A stretch of DNA of 64,000 nt from Diphasiastrum complanatum (lineage: Eukaryota; Streptophyta; Lycopodiopsida; Lycopodiales; Lycopodiaceae): contig CM055106.1 of assembly GCA_029204225.1 (NCBI GenBank), positions 9,410,274-9,474,273 of the forward strand, read 5' to 3'. Of the stretch, positions 56,130-64,000 are shown in pieces (positions within the stretch are counted from its first letter, which is position 1; every line of letters starts with the position of its first letter). The position numbers and the translations under genes were made by a program. A model generated the notes under the pieces. It ran no database searches. It saw nothing but the letters and a program-made list of their open reading frames with translations, and had not been told where the DNA came from.

Positions 56130-59100
56130 ATGGCTTCCAATGGTGGGATCATGCTAGAGTCTAGTGAAAGGTTGAGTTCATCAAACTACTCTACTTGGAA
56201 AGTGAGGATGGAGTCCTTACTTGAGTTGAATGAACTCATGGACATAGTTGCAGAAATTGAAGAGAGACCTCTCACACTTCAAGAGCAACAAAGGTTTGAT
56301 AAGAAGGCCAAAAGGGCTCTTCATATCATTAAAATGAATGTTACAAATGAACTTCTCAAGGAAGTTGGAAAGTGTCAAAGTGCAAGTGAGGCATGGAATG
56401 CCTTAAAGAAGCTCTTTGAATCAAAGTCCACATCTAGGGTATTGACCCTAAGGAGACAAATATTTTCTAGTAGGCAAAGAGAGGGTGAAAGTGCTCATGC
56501 ATTTATCTTGAGAGTTAAGTCCCTAAGTGATGATTTAGCATGCATTGATGAGAACATAAAAGATGGTGAAATAGTCCAAGTTATGTTGAATGGTTTGCTA
56601 AATGAACATGCTAATCTTGTGCAAAGTTTTGCCATTCAAAGAGTCTTGCCAAGTGTGGTTGACTTGCAAGAAATCTTATTGGCTGAAGAACATAGGTTGC
56701 AATCAAAGCTTGATGGTGCATCCTTGCAAGGTGGAGGTGAAGAGGCTTTCTTCACAAAAGGCAAATTCAAGGGCAAAGGTAAAGGCAAAGGGAAATGGTC
56801 CAAAGGTGGTAACTTTGATCATGATGATCACTCTTCCTCTTCCTCTTCTACTAAGAACAATAAGTCAAAGTTCAAGTGCTTTTATTGTGGGATAAAAGGT
56901 CATTTTGCAAATGAATGTTATAAGAAGAAAAGAGAGCAAGGAGAGAGGCAAGGAAATCTTACAATAGATGAGGAAGAACATAACACATGTGAATCACTTG
57001 TTATGACTTCAAGTTTGTTAGCCAACATAGATGATAATGATCCTTGGTGGATTGATAGTGGAGCCTCATCTCACATGACAAGACATAAGGAATACTTTAC
57101 ATCCTTATTGTCTTATGAGGGAGAAGGTAACATCATCTACACTGCAAATGATGGTCAATGTGACATCAAAGGCATAGGCACTATTCCTATTTCCCTTTCA
57201 ACAAATAGGAAAGCAAATCTTGAAAATGTTTTGTACATTCCTTCAATCACTAAGAATTTGCTTAGTGTAAGTCAAATGATTGACAAAGGACTTGATGTGG
57301 AGTTCATTGGAGATGCATGTTTGATAAGTAAATGTGGATCCTTGATTGCTCAAGGTAGGAGGCATGGTAAACTTTTCAAGCTTGATGCATGTGTGATCTC
57401 TAATCATGAAGGATGTATGGCTAGGGAGCAATTGACAAACCAAGAAGTTTGGCACAAGAGGTTGGGCCATCCCAACTTCAAATCTTTGGAGGTAATGACA
57501 AAGAAAGAGCTTGTTCTTGGTCTCCCTAAAAGTCTTGTTGCAAACAATAGTGTTTGTGAACATTGTGCCTTGTCCAAATCTCATAGACTTGCTTATTCTA
57601 GATCTACTTCTAGATCTAAAGAAGCTTTTCAACTTGTGCATTCTGATATTCATTCTTCTAGTACAACTAGCAATGGTGGGGCAAAGATGTATGCAACTTT
57701 CATTGATGACTTTAGTAGGTATACTTGGATCTATCTTCTTAAAAGTAAGGATGAAGTGTTTGCTGCATTTGTCAAGTTCAAGAATGAAATGGAAAACCAA
57801 TTCAATACAAAGATCAAATGCTTAAGATCTGATAATGGAGGGGAATACACCTCAAATAGGTTCAAAGACTTTTGTATAGCACATGTGATTAAGAGGGAGA
57901 TGTCTAGTCCTAGGACTCCACAACAGAATGGAGTGGCCGAGAGGAAGAATAGAACCCTTTGTGAATGTGCCAAGGCAATGAGACTACATGCTAATCTTGC
58001 TAAGTCTTTTTGGGGGGAAGCTTTAGCATGTGCTAACTATCTATGTAATAGATGGACAAGTGCTTCCTTGGATGGTAAAACTCCTCATGAGGTTCTTTAT
58101 GGTAGAAGGCCGAGTGTCAAGCATTGTAGGATCTTTGGATGTACATGTTTTGTCAATATCACACTTGATGATAGAACTAAAGAAGATCCTTCATCAAAGA
58201 AGGGTGTGTTTGTTGGCTATAGTGAAGTAAGCAAGGCTTACAAAGTGTACATTCCTTCTACAAAGAAAGTTGTCATAAGTAGGGATGTCATCTTTCATGA
58301 AGAGAATGTTTCCAATGTTGTTGATGTTGATGTTGATGTGCCTACTAATCATCATGATGTGCAAGATGTCTTGGATGAAGATGGAGATGCCACTCCAAAG
58401 CAAACTTCAAGGAAGACTCAAAGGCAAAGGGCTAAGCCATCAAGGCTAACCTATGATGAAAAAGGAAAGCAAGTGGTGGACAACTCTAACTTTGCTTTTC
58501 TTACCTCTTTTGATGAACCAACTTGTGTAGGTGAAGCAATTCAAAAGAAGGAATGGATCCAAGCCATGGATCATGAGCATCAAGCACTCATCAAAAGCAA
58601 CACATGGAGGTTGGTAAAGCTTCCAAAGGACAAGAAGGCAATTGGTTGTAAGTGGATCTTCAAGATCAAGACAAATCAAGATGGATCAATCAACAAGTAC
58701 AAGGCAAGGTTGGTGGCAAAGGGGTATGCTCAAGAATATGGTATTGACTATGATGAGACCTTTGCACCCGTGGCAAAGATGGTAACTATTCGTATCCTAA
58801 TCTCTCTTGCAACTCTTTATGATTGGGATATGTGGCAAATGGATGTTACTAATGCCTTCTTGAATGGTGATCTTGAAGAAGATATTTACATGGAGCAACC
58901 CGAGGGCTATGTTTCACATGATGAGCCTAATCATGTGTGCTATCTCCAAAAGAGTTTGTATGGGCTAAAGCAAGCACCAAGGAGTTGGTATGCTAAGCTC
59001 AATTCCTTCTTACTTTCTCAAAACTTTGTTATGAGTGAGTATGATCATTCTCTCTACTTTAGATTGAATGAAAATGATATCACTTTACTTTTGATCTATG

Positions 59101-60083
59101 TTGATGACATTATCTTAAGTGGTGGTAACAATCTAGATATAGATGAAATCAAGATGGCACTCAAAAGAGAGTTTGAAATTCAAGATCTTGGTAAACTTCA
59201 TTATATCTTAGGAATAGAGATTATTAGAACTTCTAAATCTACATTCATATGTCAAGAAAAGTATGTTAACTCTATTCTAAAAAGGTTTCATATGGAAGAT
59301 TGTAAAGTTGTTTCTACTCCTATGGAATCAAATGTAAAGCTAACTACAAGAAGTAATGAAAGATCCTTCAAGGACATTACTCTCTATAGAAAGCTAATAG
59401 GATCTCTTATATGGTTAACCATCACAAGACCTGATCTAAGCTTTGTGGTTGGTAAACTAAGTCAATTTATGCAAGATCCTAGTGAGGCTCATTGGAAGCT
59501 AGGAAAGAGAGTACTTAGATACATCTCGGGATCTAGAGATTTTGGCATCTTGTATGGAGGTACTACACCTAACCTTTGTGGATTTTCAGATTCAGATTTT
59601 GCAGGTGATCAAATGGATAGGAAGTCAACAAGTGCCTTTGCAATCTATCTTGGAGATGGAGTGGTCTCATGGCTATCAAAGAAGCAACCAACTATCTCTC
59701 TATCTTCCACCGAAGCCGAGTACAAGGCATTAACAACATGCACCAAGGAGATTCTTTGGATCAAGAGGATGTTATTGGATCTTCACTTGCTGGAACCAGA
59801 GAAGACTCCAATCATACTTTGTGATAACCTTTCAGCCCAAAGCTTGGCAAGCAATCCTGTTTTTCATGCAAGGAGCAAGCACATTGAGATTGCTCACCAT
59901 TTTGTGAGAGATCAAGTCATTGCCAAAGAGGTGGAGCTTCAACATGTCTCTTCAAAGGAGTGTGTGGCTGATATCTTCACCAAACCATTGGGAAAGGACC
60001 TATATTTAATGCATAGATCTAATCTTGGAATGTGCTCAAAGACTATGTTGAAACTAGCATCCAATGTTGAAGAGGGAGTGTGA
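56130..60083 (+). CDS. Copia Gag-Pol polyprotein, intact
   Basis: 1317 codons, no interruption. Start chosen at MASNGGIMLESSERLSS, the conserved N-terminus of its relatives here. Gag: capsid-like region to about residue 200, basic Gly/Lys/Ser linker, CCHC knuckle C250-C253-H258-C263. Protease: D309-S-G in WWIDSGASSHM. Integrase: HHCC H442, H447, C476, C479; catalytic D506, D568, E604 (D,D-35-E spacing); then VFVGYSEVSKAYKVY. RT: FLNGDLEEDIYMEQP, LYGLKQAPRSWY, and YVDD at 990-993. RNase H: D1154, E1195, D1232, then IFTKPLG. The domain order protease-integrase-RT-RNase H is copia. The stop lies 5 bp inside the 3' LTR. Gag and Pol share one frame, so the Gag:Pol ratio must be set by other means. 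Probably competent for transposition. Confidence 0.97.
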   Translation: MASNGGIMLESSERLSSSNYSTWKVRMESLLELNELMDIVAEIEERPLTLQEQQRFDKKAKRALHIIKMNVTNELLKEVGKCQSASEAWNALKKLFESKSTSRVLTLRRQIFSSRQREGESAHAFILRVKSLSDDLACIDENIKDGEIVQVMLNGLLNEHANLVQSFAIQRVLPSVVDLQEILLAEEHRLQSKLDGASLQGGGEEAFFTKGKFKGKGKGKGKWSKGGNFDHDDHSSSSSSTKNNKSKFKCFYCGIKGHFANECYKKKREQGERQGNLTIDEEEHNTCESLVMTSSLLANIDDNDPWWIDSGASSHMTRHKEYFTSLLSYEGEGNIIYTANDGQCDIKGIGTIPISLSTNRKANLENVLYIPSITKNLLSVSQMIDKGLDVEFIGDACLISKCGSLIAQGRRHGKLFKLDACVISNHEGCMAREQLTNQEVWHKRLGHPNFKSLEVMTKKELVLGLPKSLVANNSVCEHCALSKSHRLAYSRSTSRSKEAFQLVHSDIHSSSTTSNGGAKMYATFIDDFSRYTWIYLLKSKDEVFAAFVKFKNEMENQFNTKIKCLRSDNGGEYTSNRFKDFCIAHVIKREMSSPRTPQQNGVAERKNRTLCECAKAMRLHANLAKSFWGEALACANYLCNRWTSASLDGKTPHEVLYGRRPSVKHCRIFGCTCFVNITLDDRTKEDPSSKKGVFVGYSEVSKAYKVYIPSTKKVVISRDVIFHEENVSNVVDVDVDVPTNHHDVQDVLDEDGDATPKQTSRKTQRQRAKPSRLTYDEKGKQVVDNSNFAFLTSFDEPTCVGEAIQKKEWIQAMDHEHQALIKSNTWRLVKLPKDKKAIGCKWIFKIKTNQDGSINKYKARLVAKGYAQEYGIDYDETFAPVAKMVTIRILISLATLYDWDMWQMDVTNAFLNGDLEEDIYMEQPEGYVSHDEPNHVCYLQKSLYGLKQAPRSWYAKLNSFLLSQNFVMSEYDHSLYFRLNENDITLLLIYVDDIILSGGNNLDIDEIKMALKREFEIQDLGKLHYILGIEIIRTSKSTFICQEKYVNSILKRFHMEDCKVVSTPMESNVKLTTRSNERSFKDITLYRKLIGSLIWLTITRPDLSFVVGKLSQFMQDPSEAHWKLGKRVLRYISGSRDFGILYGGTTPNLCGFSDSDFAGDQMDRKSTSAFAIYLGDGVVSWLSKKQPTISLSSTEAEYKALTTCTKEILWIKRMLLDLHLLEPEKTPIILCDNLSAQSLASNPVFHARSKHIEIAHHFVRDQVIAKEVELQHVSSKECVADIFTKPLGKDLYLMHRSNLGMCSKTMLKLASNVEEGV
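60069..60078 (+). other. Polypurine tract of intact Copia-1
   Basis: GAAGAGGGAG directly before the 3' LTR, within the last codons of the polyprotein. Confidence 0.92.
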
Positions 60084-60733
60084 AAATTGTCAACATTTCC
60101 TAGCTAGTTTGAGGCCTAAATTGGCTAAAATTGTAAATAGTTTTGGTTCTGGAGTTTCACACGTGTGAACCAGGCCACAATGTTTTTATTTACTGTATTT
60201 TTTCAGTATGATGAAGTGTCAAACTTCATACCCTTCAAAATGAGACCATTTTGATGTATTTTGGTCATATAAGCCATTTTTAGCTATTTTTCCTATATAG
60301 GGAATATCTAGGGTCAAGTACCTTCTAGAGAGAGGAGAGAGAGTCATCTTCCTCATCCATAAATAGTAGGGAAGTCGTGGAGAACAGGTTGGAGAAACCT
60401 TTTGTATGCTTCATTGAGATCAATAGATTATTGTCATTGTTTCTTCCTCCATTGAGAGCATTGTTGTGTGTATTGTCTTCAAGCTATTGTGTATGATCTT
60501 AGGTGCTTTCCAAAAGTGATAGGCTGATGTATTATGGACTGTATAATGCTATTTTGGGCCGCACTTGATGTTTATGGAAGTTTCCATTTGTGATAAATGC
60601 TTTTTGATCAAGTTCTTTGCATTCTAGGTAGCATAGAATGTGTTGCCAATTCCTAGCTTATGTAGTTTGGAGTGCAAGCATTCAAGCCAATGATCTTGGA
60701 GTTTAGATCCACTTAGGATCTGTATTTTTCACA
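60079..60733 (+). mobile_element. 3' LTR of intact Copia-1
   Basis: 655 bp, partner of 54303-54957, gapless. G-box palindrome at 60158-60167 and TATA at 60294-60300. Confidence 0.96.
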
Positions 60734-61051
60734 GTTTCCCCATGTTGAAGATTTCATTTGAATCTGGGCCACTCCATTTTGTTGTGGTGTTCTTGGGCTT
60801 GTGTACTCCCTCTTGATCCCATGCTCATCACAAAAAACCTTGAAGTTGGTAGAAATATACTCACCACCATTGTCACTCCTCAAGCACTTGATCTTTGTAG
60901 AAAATTGAACCTCCCTTGCAATCTTGAACTTGACAAAGACATCAAACACCTCATCTTTGTAGATAAACCCAACAAAATCTACTAAAATCATCAATGAAAG
61001 TCACATACATCTTAGCACCTCCATTGCTAATTGTAGTAACACCATCAATAT
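60734..61051 (-). pseudogene. Copia-1 type integrase piece fused to Tork-like gag
   Basis: Reading leftwards: TTISNGGAKMYVTFIDDFSR, KDEVFDVFVKFKIAREVQ, KCLRSDNGGEYIS and SPRTPQQNGVAQ, the integrase core of the Copia-1 group. The sequence then switches to QMKSSTWGN just before the insertion site, and this continues across the intact element into NYNKETSTCNHCHKSGH at 54302. So two different copia families were joined here before the intact one inserted. Truncated on the right by the LTR at 61052. Confidence 0.8.
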
Positions 61052-61880
61052 TGTGCAAAAAGTACAAAAAGGACCAAGAGTGGATCCTAATCTGATCCTA
61101 AAGAGGCATTGGTTGTCAGATTACTTGATCTATCAATCTACTTGAGATTAAGATCAATCTAGATCAATTCTAGACACAAAATCCTAACAAGAACAATCAT
61201 TAATTGAAGGTAGGTGTACTTTATGGTTTCACACGTGTGAAACATTGTCTGAGTATGGACTCCAACCTAAAAATCAAGTACACATTGATAGAACCTCAAA
61301 ACAATCAAAACAAATGTAGACAAATGGAGAGAATCACTCAAAATTGCTTCCAAAACCAAGATTGGTGTCTCTCACTGATTATGGCCAAATGTGGCTCCAT
61401 ATATACAATAAGTGGGAGCTCATGGTACTGATCATCCCTCTGATCCCACATGTGTGAAGGTGCTTTGTCATATGATGATTCATCATGCAAAACTGACACT
61501 TGGACAAAACCTTCTATTTTGAGCACTTTTGGTCCATTTTCCTTCTATATGGAGATCTACTTGGAAATCTTCTAGAAGTCCAAATTCACCTACTTCAGCT
61601 TATTTCACACGTGTGAGATGTCCTCTACACATGAGATGTGACACCTAACCAAAATATTTGGCTCATGCAATCAATAGACTGATGCCATGTGTCATATATC
61701 TAGAAAACTAGTTTTTGGCCTTTTTAGCCACTAGAACTTCAATTAAATCATATGTACAACCTATATGATTATGGTACATGACAAGTACACTATTTTCACA
61801 CGTGGGAACACGCTCCACACATGTGTGTTTATCTATATACAAGATTTTTGGCCTCTATCAAGCTTATTTTTGCTTTCACA
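61052..61880 (-). mobile_element. 3' LTR of a minus-strand element (family L)
   Basis: 829 bp, ends TGTGCAAAAAG...GCTTTCACA. It is the counterpart of the solo LTR at 3988-4819. A polypurine tract on its right shows it to be a 3' LTR. It contains CACACGTGTG at 61230-61239 and 61606-61615. Confidence 0.85.
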
Positions 61881-61896
61881 CTCCTCAAAAATCTAG
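61881..61896 (-). other. Polypurine-type tract of the family L element
   Basis: The minus strand reads CTAGATTTTTGAGGAG directly before the LTR start TGTGAAAGC, like the GATTTGAGGAGGAG of the copia at 50024. Confidence 0.65.
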
Positions 61897-63564
61897 CTTG
61901 GTAAATCTAGCTTGATGGAAAACATGATGATCTTGAACTTGACTCCATGGGATGAATTGGAATTTGCTGGTTCAAAAGGTGTGAAGATCAAACAATGAGC
62001 TTGATGTTGATCTGAAATCACCATATCCATGATAGTGCTTCTTTGATGTTGACATCTTTGATGACCTTGAGAGCTTTGCACCATCCTAGCACCTCCAAAA
62101 TTGATTCCTTCCAATTTTCATGTAGATGCTTGACCTTGAGGCTTGCTCCTTCTTCATGTTCATGCTCCTTCACGAGAAAATAAAGACTTCTTCTTGATTT
62201 ATTAGGATCACAAAGATCTAACATCATATTACCACGATCTAGAGAATTAGACTCATCCAAATTGGCAAGACTATGCATGCTATAATAACAAAGTGTTTGC
62301 ATCATATCTTCATGCTTGTTTACCATGCTAATCTCAGATCCAATGAGGCTAAATATGAGATATGCTCCTCTTTCCCTTGAAATGTGAGCCACATGGACTC
62401 AACCATATTTCTTGAGTTTCTTTTTGGAATCACAATTTGAGAAGGTCTCTCCTCCTCAATCCTTGGCACACTTGAACCTTGAGAAGGACTCTCCTCCTCA
62501 ATCCTTGGCACACTTGAACCTTGAGATGACTCCTTAAGATCCTCTTCATGATGCACCTTCTTGATGGAAATCTGAGACCTCCATGTCTCATAATGATCGA
62601 AACAAGTATGACCATTCAATATGCACTTCCTATGATTATCGAGATTACTTATGCTAGAAACATAAGTCTAAAAATCACCACAACTTGGCATGATTTTTCC
62701 AATATTGAAATCAAAAGGTATTTCCATCTCAATAAGGCTAACTACTTGCTTATGGATATAAGTGTCCACTTTGGATGCTTCACTTATTCTCATAAGAAGT
62801 TTACAACTTGCCTTTAGGATTGAAAACATACAATTTTCATCTTTATAAATGAACACATCATTCATGATCTTATTGAAACCAAAAGATCCTACATTATGAA
62901 GATATTTCCATTTTCTTGACTTCATAACTAATGTAAGCTTCCAAGGAAAACATATTTTGCTATCTTTTAAGGCATCACCCTCAACTAGTATTGCCTTAAT
63001 CCACCTTTGAGATACAAAAATCTCTTCAAAGCAAAATGGTTCTTCATAAATTGACATGATAGCATAAATGAAACTATTTTCATTTTGTGATTGCTGCTTC
63101 TTATTCTTGATTGATTTCTCTTGGATCATAACAATAAGTTTGAGCCTATCTAAAGTTCCAAGCAAAATACTTTCCAAGGACATAAAATAAATCCAAGTTA
63201 CTTTCATGAAAGTGACATCTATCTTTGCATTTTGAACCAAAAAATGCACTTCCAAATAAAAAATTTCAAAAGATTTGACATGTGTTGTGATGGACTCTTG
63301 AAGACAAATCTTGCAAGTCCTTGTGAGACTCCAAGCCTCATTCACCTTTCCTCAAAGGAAACACCTTTCCTTGGACTTGTCCTTCTTGTATTTTTATTTC
63401 AAACTTGAAGCTCCATCCTTCTCCTCGGCCCCCTTGCTTTGGTTTTTCTTGGACGGATTGGTCTTCTTTTTTTAGCATCTTGAGGAAAAATATCCTTCCT
63501 TGCCACAAAGGTTGCACTTAGGATCCTTTCTTTCCTTCAATAGGATGCCACCTATTGATGCCAT
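61897..63564 (-). pseudogene. Internally deleted, non-autonomous copia internal region
   Basis: Starts at ATG 63564 with MASIGGILL (the Copia-1 Gag N-terminus). It jumps at once to KERKDPKCNLCGKEGYFSSRC, a knuckle with His changed to Tyr, so the capsid region is deleted. Stops follow. Frame 63345-62668 (225 codons) has weak integrase resemblance (CKICLQES, EVHF, IDVTFMKVTWIYF, EKSIK) but no catalytic Asp/Glu set. Next comes a linker with a duplicated 14-residue block (SSQGSSVPRIEEE), matching the integrase-RT linker of copia. Then a 124-codon frame (62392-62018) I do not recognise stands where RT and RNase H should be. Protease, RT and RNase H motifs are all absent. Confidence 0.55.
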
Positions 63565-64000
63565 GTGAATAAAAAACTGTGATATGATTCTACAAATGTA
63601 ATTTGTGACTCTCATGAGACTAGATTTGATCATCTTCAATAATCTAGAAGGATCTGCAAAAGATCTAGCTCACAAACCTAAGAATCAATCTTCATAGTAA
63701 TGACTAGTCACTTGGAAACTTTGCTTTGATCATTAAGACAAAAGCACACAATCTTTGAATCAAATCACTCAAGAAATCAAATCCACTCTCCTATTGGACT
63801 CATCAAATACCAATGACTCTTTCTTTTTAAAGTTAAAATGGATATGAAAAGATTTGACACCTAGATTTTCCTTTTCACTTGACTAGTTCTCTCAACACTT
63901 GAGATTCTTGAACAAAAGATGGGTTTTGTTTCAAACACCTGAAAATTAAACTTAATCACTTCTTTTGGACTCACTCTTGATCCAAATAATCTCACTCTTG
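63565..64000 (-). other. Leader of the family L element
   Basis: No coding frame. It precedes the gag start on the minus strand. The primer site and 5' LTR would lie beyond the window. Confidence 0.4.

Larger units (their letters stand above)
54303..60733 (+). mobile_element. Intact, apparently recent Ty1/copia element (Copia-1)
   Basis: 6431 bp with all parts in place: LTR, Met-tRNA primer site, 1.16-kb leader, one open Gag-Pol frame, polypurine tract and LTR. Flanked by the identical 5-bp duplication GTTTC (54298-54302, 60734-60738). The LTRs align without gaps, and by eye I noticed two substitutions (54428/60204 and 54653/60429), indicating recent insertion. It lies inside a minus-strand Tork-like copia remnant. 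Confidence 0.97.

Noticed and set aside
57243-57800. A 185-codon minus-strand frame inside the intact copia
   Set aside because: It is the antisense shadow of the integrase coding region, without its own features.

Overview
This window is nuclear DNA of a land plant with a large, repeat-rich genome. It is AT-rich and packed with Ty1/copia and Ty3/gypsy LTR retrotransposons inserted into one another. It contains long microsatellites and no convincing cellular gene, rRNA or functional tRNA. Several copia primer-binding sites read TGGTATCAGAGC, the usual plant initiator-Met-tRNA type. I cannot name the species. A Penelope-like reverse-transcriptase remnant (9.6-10.6 kb) is uncommon in flowering plants and leans weakly towards a bryophyte, lycophyte, fern or gymnosperm.

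Layout. 0-5 kb: a broken copia gag-protease, a truncated LTR (family K), a second broken copia gag, and a minus-strand gypsy-like gag with three zinc knuckles split by a solo LTR with a perfect 5-bp target duplication. 5-9.2 kb: a plus-strand gypsy pol interrupted by a decayed copia. 9.2-13.4 kb: an LTR fragment, the Penelope-like remnant, a minus-strand copia gag with its LTR, and a hairpin-forming minisatellite. 13.4-19 kb: copia integrase-RT, a probable LTR carrying a (TC)66(AC)18 microsatellite, TTACTCGCC-like repeats, an unfamiliar gag-like fragment (family U) and a decayed copia pol. 20.7-26 kb: a Tork-like copia with LTR, primer site and decayed pol, bounded by ACCGCA-rich segments. 26.3-27.6 kb: a second, inverted copy of family U. 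27.6-32.8 kb: a ~150-bp tandem array fused to a copia gag, its LTR, and another copia integrase that this LTR interrupts.

34.5-40.6 kb holds a complete but dead minus-strand copia (both LTRs, PBS, PPT) inserted in a hairpin-rich tandem array. 42.4-49.0 kb is a minus-strand gypsy element (LTR, PBS, gag, protease, RT, RNase H, part of integrase) with a family-K LTR inside its gag. 49.2-50.3 kb is the 3' end of a copia. 51.4-52.0 kb carries two tRNA-like short retrosequences, one an 85-bp insert between perfect 15-bp duplications.

The only element that looks functional is the copia at 54303-60733: 655-bp LTRs, PBS, one open 1317-codon Gag-Pol frame with all catalytic motifs, PPT, and a perfect GTTTC target duplication. 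It sits inside a dead Tork-like copia already fused to part of another element. From 61.05 kb to the end lies a non-autonomous, internally deleted copia relative on the minus strand.

Across the families, the palindrome CACACGTGTG (a G-box core) recurs exactly ten times in LTRs or leaders, and this is the most striking shared regulatory signal. Family U, the Penelope-like RT, the tRNA-sized insert and the non-autonomous element at the right end are the best candidates for undescribed biology.
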